Source: Luminiphilus sp051201685 (GTDB lineage Bacteria; Pseudomonadota; Gammaproteobacteria; Pseudomonadales; Halieaceae). From it: 64,000 nucleotides of DNA. The notes under the pieces are model-generated. The model was not told where the DNA came from. It worked only from the letters and a program-made list of their open reading frames with translations, and ran no database searches. Location: assembly GCF_051201685.1 (NCBI RefSeq), contig NZ_CP179213.1:248001-312000 (forward strand), in the 5' to 3' direction. Positions 18,349-27,013 of this stretch are shown here, in pieces. Position numbers and translations under genes: made by a program. The stretch's first letter is position 1. Each line of letters starts with the position of its first letter.

Positions 18349-19749
18349 ATGGCTATACGATGCCTAAAGGCGGTATTTCTCAGCACTTTCGTCCTATTGA
18401 GTATGGCTGCTTGGGCAGAAAAACAAGCTAACGTCGTTCTCGTGCTAATGGACAATTTTGGCTACGGTGAAATTGGCGTATACGGCGGTGGTGTTATGCG
18501 AGGCGCTCCTACTCCGCGCATCGACAGCATTGCGAGGGAAGGATTGCAGCTTACCAATTTCAACGTGGAGGCCGAATGCACGCCCTCTCGTTCGGCGCTA
18601 ATGACGGGTCGATACGGGATTAGAACTCGGCAGCGCGCCAACCAGCCACCGAGAGGGGTTTGGTACGGCATCACTAAATGGGAGGTTACCCTGGCTGAAC
18701 TTTTGTCCGACGCAGGTTATGCGACGGGCATTTTTGGTAAGTGGCATCTTGGTGATACCGAGGGACGTTTTCCCACTGATCAGGGATTTGATGAGTGGAT
18801 AGGTTTACCGCGGTCATCAGACCGTGCGTTTTGGCCCGACAGCAACAGCTTTCAACCTAACAGCCACCCAAGTGCCAAATTTACTCATGTGATGTCTGCT
18901 TCCAAAGGTGAGCAGCCGGTGGAAGGTGCTGTTTATGATAGAGCGAAAAGAGCCATTATTGATCGCGAGATTACCGATCAAGCCATAGATTTTATGACGC
19001 GAATGTCGGGAGAAGGAAAGCCTTTCTTCGCGTATTTACCCTATACACAAACCCACGAACCGGTAGACCCCCATCCTGACTTTTATGGCAGCACGGGTAA
19101 TGGCAGCTTTGCTGATGTTCTCGCCCAGACCGATGTTTACGTGGGTGAGTTGCTGGATACCGTGGAGAGCTTGGGTATACGTGAGGACACCATTTTCATC
19201 TTCACTTCGGATAACGGGCGCGAAGGTGTGCCTCGGTCATTTGGGTTTACCGGGCCTTGGCGTAGCGGCATGTTTTCACCTTACGAGGGCTCACTTCGGG
19301 TACCGTTTTTGGTGCGCTGGCCCGGCAAGATCCCGCCGGGTAGGGTGAGCAATGAAATGGTTCATCAAATGGATGTGTTCTCCACCGTAGCCAGTTTTAC
19401 CGGTGTGCAGGTGCCGACAGACCGGGTCATAGACGGTGTCGACCAGTCCGACTTTTTTACGGGGAAATCAGAGCAGTCGGCGCGAGACTCGCTGGTCATT
19501 TATATCGGTAACACGCTGTTTGGTGCCAAGTGGCGTAACTGGAAAATTCTGCTGCGGGAAATGGATGAAGATGGTTACGGTATTAAAGAAATGGCCTACC
19601 CATCGGTATATAACCTGATCGTCGATCCCAAGGAAGAAGTCCCTGAGCTCAATTACCTTAACGATACTTGGGTCGATTTCCCGTTGTATCAGGTCATTGA
19701 AGATCACGAACTTTCGCTAGAAAATGATCCCGGCGCGCCGGGCCCTTAA
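18349..19749 (+). CDS. Secreted arylsulfatase (formylglycine-dependent)
   Basis: This 466-residue sulfatase starts at ATG 18349, with AGGAG 8 bases upstream. A signal peptide (AVFLSTFVLLSMAAWAEKQ) points to the periplasm. The sulfatase signature CTPSRSALMTGRYG begins at Cys77, the residue that is converted to formylglycine. GKWHLGD and the metal-binding IFTSDNGREG follow. The first metal loop reads LVLMDNFGYGE, with Asn at the place of the second Asp of the usual DD. No formylglycine-generating enzyme or anSME gene is seen within the window, so maturation must rely on a gene elsewhere. The enzyme hydrolyses a sulfate ester; the substrate is unknown. Confidence 0.92.
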   Translation: MAIRCLKAVFLSTFVLLSMAAWAEKQANVVLVLMDNFGYGEIGVYGGGVMRGAPTPRIDSIAREGLQLTNFNVEAECTPSRSALMTGRYGIRTRQRANQPPRGVWYGITKWEVTLAELLSDAGYATGIFGKWHLGDTEGRFPTDQGFDEWIGLPRSSDRAFWPDSNSFQPNSHPSAKFTHVMSASKGEQPVEGAVYDRAKRAIIDREITDQAIDFMTRMSGEGKPFFAYLPYTQTHEPVDPHPDFYGSTGNGSFADVLAQTDVYVGELLDTVESLGIREDTIFIFTSDNGREGVPRSFGFTGPWRSGMFSPYEGSLRVPFLVRWPGKIPPGRVSNEMVHQMDVFSTVASFTGVQVPTDRVIDGVDQSDFFTGKSEQSARDSLVIYIGNTLFGAKWRNWKILLREMDEDGYGIKEMAYPSVYNLIVDPKEEVPELNYLNDTWVDFPLYQVIEDHELSLENDPGAPGP

Positions 19750-19815
19750 CCGCCTGAGGCGGCTACAATGGAGCAAAGAAAACTTAGTGAGTGTGACGAA
19801 AGCGGGAGCTCAGTG

Positions 19816-20388
19816 ATGACGCAGGGTCGGGTGGTTAGTGTGCATGTTGGTGCGACAGGTACCTTAGATAAGGAAGCCGATCAGGCTTTAGAAATGGCCA
19901 TTGATGGTATTGTCGGTGACCGTCACCGCGGAGCAACTCGCAAAGCGTGGGCTACCGGTGATAAGCAGGTCGGAGGCACGGTGCGGCGTAACGAGCGGCA
20001 GTGGTCAGCCATTGCCCACGAGGACGTCGAGAAAATTTCAGCGGCGATGTCCCTCGCCCAGCCTCTTACCGCAGGTGCCATTGCAGTAAATTTGTGTATT
20101 GAAGGTATTCCCGGCTTTTCAAGTTTGCCCCGGGGGACAACCCTGAGTTTTGAATCCGGTGTCGTGCTTATGGTGGAGGAATACAACCCTCCCTGCGGGG
20201 ACATGGCCCTTCACGTTTCAAAAAACAACGTCACGACATCAGGAGAATCGCCCCCGCCACCTGCTTTTTCTGAAGCGGCAAAATTTTGTCGAGGACTTGT
20301 GGGGGTTGTCGAAGTACCCGGTTTCATTCGACCAGGCGATCAAGTAACGGTTGAAGCCGAGCCGTTGCCGAAGTGGCTTCGGACCTAG
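19816..20388 (+). CDS. MOSC domain protein
   Basis: A 190-residue MOSC-domain protein (190 residues from ATG 19816, which has GGAG 8 bases upstream; ATG 19768 would add 16 residues and also has GAGG upstream). The MOSC features are GRVVSVHVGATGTLDKEA at the start, GIVGDRHRGATRKAW, and NLCIEGIPGFSSLPRGTTL, and near the C-terminus NPPCGDMALHVSK with the Cys that in the molybdenum cofactor sulfurases is thought to carry sulfur. Stand-alone members include YiiM-type reductases that act on N-hydroxylated compounds. It ends 6 bases before the following flavoprotein's ATG, so the two may be cotranslated. Confidence 0.85.
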   Translation: MTQGRVVSVHVGATGTLDKEADQALEMAIDGIVGDRHRGATRKAWATGDKQVGGTVRRNERQWSAIAHEDVEKISAAMSLAQPLTAGAIAVNLCIEGIPGFSSLPRGTTLSFESGVVLMVEEYNPPCGDMALHVSKNNVTTSGESPPPPAFSEAAKFCRGLVGVVEVPGFIRPGDQVTVEAEPLPKWLRT

Positions 20389-20393
20389 GTCGA

Positions 20394-21983
20394 ATGACCG
20401 CATACGACACAATTATTATTGGTGGTGGCCACAACGGTTTAACCACCGCGGCCTATTTGGCAAGGGCTGGACAGCGTGTTTGTGTTTTAGAGCGGCGGCC
20501 CATTGTTGGTGGTGCCGCGGTCACGGAAGAGTTTCATCCCGGCTATCGAAACTCTGTATTTTCCTACGTGGTGAGTTTGCTTCGGCCTGAAGTCGTCAAA
20601 GATCTAGAGCTCGAGCGCTACGGCTATCAGCCTATACCCCTTGAAAATTCGCTCTATCTTGATTCGCGCGGGGACTACCTGTTGTTGACAGGGAATGAAG
20701 CTCATGACCGGGCGCAGTTTGCCAAGTTTTCCCCCACCGATTACGAAGCCTACATGGCCTTCGAGCAGGTTGTTGATCAGGTGGGTGGTTTATTGGCCAA
20801 GCAGTGGTTAAAAGAGCCGCCGCGACTGGGAGATCAGGGGGTCAGCGACCTTATCAGCATGTTGAAGTTGGGGGTCGATGTTTTCCGCCTCGATGCAGAA
20901 TCGCGCTGGCGCTTGATGCAATTTTTTATTGGCGCCCCAGAAACCATTATTGATCGATGGTTTGAAAGTCCAAAAGTAAAAGCGATGGTAGCCGCACATA
21001 TTATGCCGGCGAACTATGCACCTCTGAGCCAACCCGGGGCGAGTCTCGCCATGTTGCACCATGCTGTGGGGGAAATTGCGGGGCGCAAGGGTGCTTGGGG
21101 TTTGGTCAAAGGCGGCATGGGCAGCATTACTCAAGCGATGGCGCAGTCGGGTCAGGCTCATGGTGTGGAAATCAGAACCGACGCCTCGGTAGCAAAGATT
21201 AACGTCGAGAGCGGGCGGGTTTGCGGGGTGACGCTGGAAAGTGGTGAGGTAATACGAGCGCAAACTGTGGCAGCCAACACGGACCCCAAGCGAACATTTT
21301 TGAAATTGCTGGGTGCCGAGCATTTGCCCGCGTCTTTCAGCAAGGATATTGGCGCTTTTCGTCAAGAGTCAGCTTCGTTACGCATGAATTTAGCGCTTTC
21401 TGAGCTTCCCGATTTTTCAGCATTACCCAGCGGTGGAGCGTTGAGCCCTTGCCACAAGTCGAGCATTACGCTGATTGAAAGTGCGGAGCATCTCAACGAG
21501 GCCTTTCACAGTGCTCGCAAGGGTATACCGGCCAGTCCGCCGATAATTGAGGCGATTATCCCCAGTGCGATTGACCCTGACCTCGTCGATAAGCCCGGTC
21601 ACCATGTGATGAGTCTACTGTGTAAATACATGCCCTATAAGCTGAGTGAAGGGCAATCCTGGGATGAGCAAAAGCCTGCGGTAATTGCGCAAATCTTGGA
21701 TTATGTTGAAGGATTTATACCGGACATCAGGCGTATTTTGGTGGGTCATCAATGCATGACGCCTTTGGATTTGGAGCGTGTGCTAGGCCTCACAGGGGGC
21801 GATATTTGTCACGGTCGATTAGAGCCTGATCAGCTTTTCAATATGCGGCCCCACCCCGATGCGGCCCAGTATGCAACTCCGGTTCCGGGACTTTACCTCT
21901 GTGGTTCCGGGGCGCATCCGGGGGGCGGTGTGACTGGCGCTCCGGGGCATAACGCCGCTCAACGCATTCTTCGTGACCTCTAA
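20394..21983 (+). CDS. PYROXD2/CrtI-type FAD-dependent oxidoreductase
   Basis: This 529-residue flavoprotein belongs to the phytoene-desaturase-like group (COG1233), close to the eukaryotic mitochondrial protein PYROXD2 rather than to carotenoid enzymes. The FAD motif is IIGGGHNGLTTAAYLARAG, followed by ERRPIVGGAAVTEEFHPGY and SLLRPEVVKDLELERYG. The C-terminal FAD segment is YLCGSGAHPGGGVTGAPG. No carotenoid genes are nearby. The gene starts at ATG 20394, six bases after the MOSC stop; GTG 20373 would overlap that gene. Two further paralogues sit at 33063-36226. The substrate of the bacterial members is unknown. Confidence 0.87.
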   Translation: MTAYDTIIIGGGHNGLTTAAYLARAGQRVCVLERRPIVGGAAVTEEFHPGYRNSVFSYVVSLLRPEVVKDLELERYGYQPIPLENSLYLDSRGDYLLLTGNEAHDRAQFAKFSPTDYEAYMAFEQVVDQVGGLLAKQWLKEPPRLGDQGVSDLISMLKLGVDVFRLDAESRWRLMQFFIGAPETIIDRWFESPKVKAMVAAHIMPANYAPLSQPGASLAMLHHAVGEIAGRKGAWGLVKGGMGSITQAMAQSGQAHGVEIRTDASVAKINVESGRVCGVTLESGEVIRAQTVAANTDPKRTFLKLLGAEHLPASFSKDIGAFRQESASLRMNLALSELPDFSALPSGGALSPCHKSSITLIESAEHLNEAFHSARKGIPASPPIIEAIIPSAIDPDLVDKPGHHVMSLLCKYMPYKLSEGQSWDEQKPAVIAQILDYVEGFIPDIRRILVGHQCMTPLDLERVLGLTGGDICHGRLEPDQLFNMRPHPDAAQYATPVPGLYLCGSGAHPGGGVTGAPGHNAAQRILRDL

Positions 21984-22118
21984 TATTGTGGCGTCTAAAT
22001 CTTCACGACCTTGGTTAAAACGCCGACATAGGTAGTCGAGCCAGGCTAGCGCAGCGACACAAAAATACCCTCGCAAGACCTTATTTGAGTTGGCTGCTTA
22101 GAAGTGGGTGTGCCCCTT

Positions 22119-23855
22119 CTATGGCGCGCTGACTTTTGGGATGTAGCGGTGGCGTATGACATGCCATGCCAGTATCCCCAAGGGTATATGCAGCACCGCA
22201 GGGCCCAAGGCGAACCAGGGCTCTAGGCGCTCCCAATTCAAGGCGCCGCCGTAGTGTAGAAACCCCGCCGCGGTTTGATAGGGCCTGACGTAGTAATGCA
22301 ATAACAGCCAAGGCATTGTTAACCCATAACCAACGAGTAGCACAGGCGCCAGAAGGGTGATTCGAGTCTCTTTCATACTTAGATCTTCACTAGGCGTTGT
22401 GTGCAGTTTGCTGCGATATGCGACTTCTGCTCCTGAAGGTGACTGTCCTCTAGAACCCATCCAGACACCGATTAGCGCTGCAACAATACCGAGTAGGGCC
22501 GGCTCAAAATAACTGGGTAGACTGATCAAGCCTAAGTAGTTGAGTCCTGCGGGAATGATATTCCCCGCAAGGCCCGACAACATACCCCAGCGCGCACCCC
22601 GGGCAGTAATCGATTTATTCCAGATACTGAGTAGGCCTACCGGGCCCCAGCTTGAGGCGAATACGGTACCAATGAAAATAGTTATCCAAAATACGTTGGG
22701 TGGTATCAAGATACTGAATACCAAAACGACCACACTGACTGTGCCCATTGCCATGCGGGTGACACCTAAGCTCGTTAGTTGTCTATCGGGCATCAGGTCA
22801 CGACTAACACTAAAGCCCACGAGGGAGAGAAATGTTGATGCGGAGGAAAGTGCTGCCGCGACAATACCGGCGACCAGCAAAGCGCCCAGAAAAGTGGGCA
22901 CTAGATGCGTTGCAGCCCAAATCAAGACGGTCTCTACGGGGTCTATGTTGGGGTTGGCCAGATTGATAAACCCGCCTATTCCATAAATCAGAATCTGCAG
23001 AAAAATCACCACAATGCAGGTGTAAATTGAGGCGCGTAAGACCACGTGCTCGCTTTTCGCCATTAGGTGTCGACTCGACTGCCAAGGGCTAACGGCATAA
23101 ACCAGGCTCCAAGACAAATCGATGACCACAAACCAAATCAAAAAATCGATGGGGGTCGGCCAGCTCGTTCCCTCACCAATAATTCCATGCCAACTCGTCA
23201 GCCCAGGTTTCTCCTCTTGTTGAGTCAGGTCTTCTACAGCTTGCTGAATACCCCCGAATTCATCGAGAAGGTATCCCGCAAAAAAAAGAGTGGCGCCGGT
23301 GAACAGCAAAAACATCAGGGTATCGGAAAGGATGACACCGCGTGACCCGGCATAAAGGGTAAATATTGAATAGCTCAACCAGGCAATTACGACCGCAGCG
23401 ACGTAACCAATGTCGGTTAATTCGGCGATTAGCAATGCTGCACCTTGAGTAACGACTAGCAGGTAGCCGCCCAAACCGATGATGACGGTTAACCCAGCGA
23501 TACGTTGCACACCGGGGTCCGCAAAGCGCTCACCGAAGAAAGCAGCGACCGTCGTGGTTTCACTGCGGCGGAGGTAAGTACCAAAAAAAAGGGCACCGTA
23601 GATATAACCGGTCACTGTTATACCCGGTAGCAGCAGATAAGGTCCTAGTTGACCCTCATAGGTGAAGCCGGCTTCGCCCATAAATACGGTGGTACTCATG
23701 AGGCTCGCAACTAGTGTTCCAATAATGAGCAGCGTCGGAGCCTGCCGTCCCGCCACAAAGTAATCATCAAGATTTTTTACTTTACGCCCCGCGTAATTGC
23801 CGACGGCAATGAAGACTAGAACGCTGAGGGCTATGGCAATCGTAAAAAGATTCAC
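22119..23855 (-). CDS. Sodium:solute symporter family (SSS) transporter
   Basis: A 578-residue membrane protein with about 13 to 14 hydrophobic helices in the LeuT-fold sodium/solute symporter family. The N-terminus reads NLFTIAIALSVLVFIAVGNY, then GRKVKNLDDYFVAGRQAPT, the family's first conserved loop. Segments GAALLIAELTDIGYVAAVVI and SSASTFLSLVGFSVSRDL (the SAS loop near the sodium site) follow. A TTG at 23888 would lengthen it by 11 residues; I prefer GTG 23855. It lies 143 bases downstream of the malonyl-CoA decarboxylase and synthetase genes on the same strand, so malonate or another dicarboxylate is a possible substrate, but this is inferred from position only. Confidence 0.88.
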   Translation of the reverse strand: MNLFTIAIALSVLVFIAVGNYAGRKVKNLDDYFVAGRQAPTLLIIGTLVASLMSTTVFMGEAGFTYEGQLGPYLLLPGITVTGYIYGALFFGTYLRRSETTTVAAFFGERFADPGVQRIAGLTVIIGLGGYLLVVTQGAALLIAELTDIGYVAAVVIAWLSYSIFTLYAGSRGVILSDTLMFLLFTGATLFFAGYLLDEFGGIQQAVEDLTQQEEKPGLTSWHGIIGEGTSWPTPIDFLIWFVVIDLSWSLVYAVSPWQSSRHLMAKSEHVVLRASIYTCIVVIFLQILIYGIGGFINLANPNIDPVETVLIWAATHLVPTFLGALLVAGIVAAALSSASTFLSLVGFSVSRDLMPDRQLTSLGVTRMAMGTVSVVVLVFSILIPPNVFWITIFIGTVFASSWGPVGLLSIWNKSITARGARWGMLSGLAGNIIPAGLNYLGLISLPSYFEPALLGIVAALIGVWMGSRGQSPSGAEVAYRSKLHTTPSEDLSMKETRITLLAPVLLVGYGLTMPWLLLHYYVRPYQTAAGFLHYGGALNWERLEPWFALGPAVLHIPLGILAWHVIRHRYIPKVSAP

Positions 23856-23998
23856 AGAGCTGGGTTCCTGGTTTGTGCGGATAGGCAAATGCCGGGTGAG
23901 TCTTTACTTGAGATCGTTAGCAATAGTTTGGCTCTTTGTTTTAGGGCGTCTTGTGCGAGGTTCAGTCACAGGCAAGGAGCGGCAATACACATCACTGT

Positions 23999-25387
23999 CT
24001 ATCCTGTTTGTCCCATCAGACTGTCTGCCAGATCTCTTACGGCCGCACTTGAAGCAATGCGCCCCTCAGAGAAAAAGGCCTCATGTCGATTCTCAATCTC
24101 CTCAGGCTCGTAGACATAGTTCACCATGACGCCGTAGGAAAGTTGTTTGCCACGCTCCGATTCGTCCCCCCGCCAGTGAATTTTGTCGAGCAGGGCGCCG
24201 TTGCCCAAATGAAATTTGGCCACAGGATCTATGGGCAGCTGATCCTTTTTTTCGTGTGTCAGGTAATGGGCGCATAAGGGGAGCAAGGTGTCCTGCACCA
24301 GCGGGTTGGCGTCAAAATTGTCATCTATGTCTTCAAGGTAGGTTTCTAGCCTATCCCAAACAGCCGCCGGCAAAGTGTGTGTTGTGGCTCCTTTGAGTGA
24401 AGCAGATACCCAAGCCCTGAAGCCGGGTATGGGGGATAGGGTTTCGAATCGCGTGAGCTGAGGAAATTCGCTACGCAGTTCTGAAGCGACTTGTTTTATT
24501 AGAAAGTTACCGAAGGAAATACCGCGAAGTCCCTTGTGACAATTACTGATCGAATAAAAAGTTGCCGTATTGGTTGTGGCGGTCGCTTCTAATATTCGAT
24601 CTTCTTGAACCAGTGGGCCCACGGCACTACTGCTGCCATCTCTTAGAGCCACCTGCACAAATATAATAGGATCGTCTGGCATGGCAGGATGGAAATAGGC
24701 AAAGAGCCGCCGATCTTCCTTCAGACGACTTCTGAGGTCACCCCAGCCCCGAATCTCGTGTACGGCCTCATATTCGATGAGTTTTTCTAGCGTGCTGGCC
24801 GGTGAGTCCCAACTGATGCGGCGCAAACTTAAGAAGCCCAGATTGAACCAAATGAGCAGCAGTCGCTTGAGGTCGTCATCGACTTGCTTGAGTTGTGGGT
24901 GGGCACCTTCATGTTGTAGTAGATCACCTCTAAGCTTGACCAGACGGCCTGTGGCGTCGGGGACTTGGTTTAGGCGACGAAACAACCGGTTGCAGCGGGG
25001 CTCTAGTGCCTTGCGTAGCGTGTTCATGCTGGCCGGGTTGGGTTGCGCCTGATATTGAGCGGCTGCAGCGGCGACACCGGCTTGATCTACCAGAAAATCT
25101 TCGGCAAGGCCGCTGAAGAACGCGGCTTTTTCCTCAAAGGTTAATGCCTCGTAAGCGGATAAGATTTGTTCTGCAAGGGCTAACCCTGAGGCTTCGCCCT
25201 GATGCTCAACCAAATTTCCACAGGCGTCCAAAAGGGCACTAGGACCTACCAAGGTTTGATCATCGCCGCCCGATTTTTGCCGTAAGATCACCCGCCCTAC
25301 GGCAAGAGCTGAGGCGAGCATTTTGGAAATGGGTATTCCAATATGCCATTTGCTCGAGGGCTTTGATTGCTCCATGTTCGGGTCCAT
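23999..25387 (-). CDS. Malonyl-CoA decarboxylase
   Basis: This 462-residue protein matches malonyl-CoA decarboxylase (MatA/MLYCD), which turns malonyl-CoA into acetyl-CoA and CO2. The N-terminal helical domain spans about residues 60-170. The GNAT-like C-terminal domain follows, with FVQVALRDGSSSAVGPLVQE, then ATFYSISNCHKGLRGISFG, FLIKQVASELRSEFPQL and FETLSPIPGFRAWV, all strongly conserved with the human enzyme. The active-site Ser is in YSISN. The ATG at 25387 is 3 bases after the stop of the upstream malonyl-CoA synthetase gene, so the two are surely cotranscribed. ATG 25375 is an alternative start. Confidence 0.93.
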   Translation of the reverse strand: MDPNMEQSKPSSKWHIGIPISKMLASALAVGRVILRQKSGGDDQTLVGPSALLDACGNLVEHQGEASGLALAEQILSAYEALTFEEKAAFFSGLAEDFLVDQAGVAAAAAQYQAQPNPASMNTLRKALEPRCNRLFRRLNQVPDATGRLVKLRGDLLQHEGAHPQLKQVDDDLKRLLLIWFNLGFLSLRRISWDSPASTLEKLIEYEAVHEIRGWGDLRSRLKEDRRLFAYFHPAMPDDPIIFVQVALRDGSSSAVGPLVQEDRILEATATTNTATFYSISNCHKGLRGISFGNFLIKQVASELRSEFPQLTRFETLSPIPGFRAWVSASLKGATTHTLPAAVWDRLETYLEDIDDNFDANPLVQDTLLPLCAHYLTHEKKDQLPIDPVAKFHLGNGALLDKIHWRGDESERGKQLSYGVMVNYVYEPEEIENRHEAFFSEGRIASSAAVRDLADSLMGQTG

Positions 25388-25390
25388 TAT

Positions 25391-26866
25391 TTAGAAAAGT
25401 GCCTTGAGTTTGGGTTTGACGACCTTACCCATGGCGTTGCGCGGTAACTCCGGGATGATCACAAGCTTTTTCGGCAGTTTATAGGACGACAGCTTACCCT
25501 CGCACCATGTTTTAAGTGTGTCGATATCCAATGTCTGGCCTTCCCGAAGCACAACGACAGCCGCGACAGACTCGCCCCAGGTGCGATCTTCAACTCCAAG
25601 AACTGCTATTTCAGCAATTGCCGGGTGAGCGAGAAGCTTTCCTTCAATTTCCAATGCTGACAGCTTGTAGCCCCCCGATTTAATAATATCGATGGAGGAG
25701 CGGCCCATAATTCGGAAATAACCCTCTTCAATAACGGCAATATCCCCGGTGCAAAACCAGCCATCTCTGAAACTGTCCATGGTGGCTTTCGGGTTGTTCC
25801 AGTACTCCAAAAATACGGTGTCGCTTTTGATGCGAATTTCCCCAGACGCGGAGGCTTCAGTGACTGGCTGATGGTCTTCACTAAACAGTTGCACGGTGAC
25901 GCCGGGAAATGGCTGCCCTACGTAACCCGCTCGTCGCTCTCCCACGTAGGGGTTTGACAGGGCCATACCGATTTCTGTCATACCATAGCGCTCTAATAAA
26001 ACTTGCCCCGTTAGCTGCTGCCAAGCTTCAAAAATTGCTACGGGGCAGGCAGCCGAGCCCGACACGTTGAGCCGCATAGCGCCAAACGCTGCCTTGATCG
26101 GCTGTGCTGTTGCTGCATCAAGACTTTCAAGATGATCAATCAACTTAACGTAGATGGTGGGCACCGCCATAAAAAGATTGTAGGTGCCTTTCACTGCCTC
26201 TGCGCATAGCTTTTCTATATCAAGCTTTTGCATGAGGTGGACGGTTGCACCTGCCCATAAGGCACAGCTAAGAACATTGATAATGCCGTGCACATGATGC
26301 AGGGGCAGGAAAAGAGGGATAGCGTCATTTTCAGACCAAGCCCAGGCGTCAACGAGTGTCGTGATCTGAGCTTTAATATTTTTATGGGTCGTCACAACGC
26401 CTTTGGGCAGGCTTGTAGTGCCGCTGGTAAAAATAATCAGAGCCCTTCGATCAGCGGATAGTTCGGGCATGGGCTTGAGATTGTCACTTAAAAGCTCAGC
26501 AACGGAGCTTAAGACAATGGCCAGTTTGTCGCACAGTGGCCTAATACGCTCAAGAAAAGGCGCTACTGCGACAAGACGCTTAACGCTGGTGCTGGTGAGG
26601 CAATGCTCAAGCTCGGCTTCAGCCGATGCGGTATTGAGTGGAATGGCGATGCCACCCGCACGCCATATACCGTGCATGACAGTCACGTATTCTGGGCTGG
26701 CGGGGATTAAGAATGCGATTCTCTCTTCGTTGAGGTCCTCTGCATTAGCAAGAATCCCACTGGCGAACCGCTGTACCTCCAGATCTACTTGGGAGTAGGT
26801 GTATTGATCATGCCCGTCTACGAGAGCAGGTTTGTCAGGGTTGCTGCGACTGAGGGGACTGTGCAT
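25391..26866 (-). CDS. matB: Malonyl-CoA synthetase (MatB-like acyl-CoA synthetase)
   Basis: A 491-residue adenylate-forming enzyme. The P-loop-like A3 motif is IIFTSGTTSLPKGVVTTHKN, A5 is ERYGMTEIGMALSNPY, A7 is WFCTGDIAVIEEGYFRIMGR, and the catalytic-Lys motif A10 is RNAMGKVVKPKL. It is short, lacking the long C-terminal extras of acetyl-CoA synthetase, as in MatB and human ACSF3. The three-base gap to a malonyl-CoA decarboxylase gene makes malonate the likely substrate: malonate + ATP + CoA gives malonyl-CoA. Methylmalonate cannot be excluded. It is first of the malonate genes, with a 147-base spacer upstream. Confidence 0.88.
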   Translation of the reverse strand: MHSPLSRSNPDKPALVDGHDQYTYSQVDLEVQRFASGILANAEDLNEERIAFLIPASPEYVTVMHGIWRAGGIAIPLNTASAEAELEHCLTSTSVKRLVAVAPFLERIRPLCDKLAIVLSSVAELLSDNLKPMPELSADRRALIIFTSGTTSLPKGVVTTHKNIKAQITTLVDAWAWSENDAIPLFLPLHHVHGIINVLSCALWAGATVHLMQKLDIEKLCAEAVKGTYNLFMAVPTIYVKLIDHLESLDAATAQPIKAAFGAMRLNVSGSAACPVAIFEAWQQLTGQVLLERYGMTEIGMALSNPYVGERRAGYVGQPFPGVTVQLFSEDHQPVTEASASGEIRIKSDTVFLEYWNNPKATMDSFRDGWFCTGDIAVIEEGYFRIMGRSSIDIIKSGGYKLSALEIEGKLLAHPAIAEIAVLGVEDRTWGESVAAVVVLREGQTLDIDTLKTWCEGKLSSYKLPKKLVIIPELPRNAMGKVVKPKLKALF

Positions 26867-27013
26867 GGTGTTTCCACCCCGATACTTAAAGTCCGTACTG
26901 TAAAGTCTGGATAACCATTAGGTCCAATATTTAACGGAGGCCGGCTGGTATCAGACATTGGTTGATTGATAGATCGCGACGCTTGCACAGGGCGCTCAGT
27001 ACCTAACCCAGCC

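Noticed and set aside
18057..18455. A 132-codon minus-strand frame ahead of the arylsulfatase
   Set aside because: It overlaps the sulfatase signal-peptide region and has no ribosome binding site or family features.
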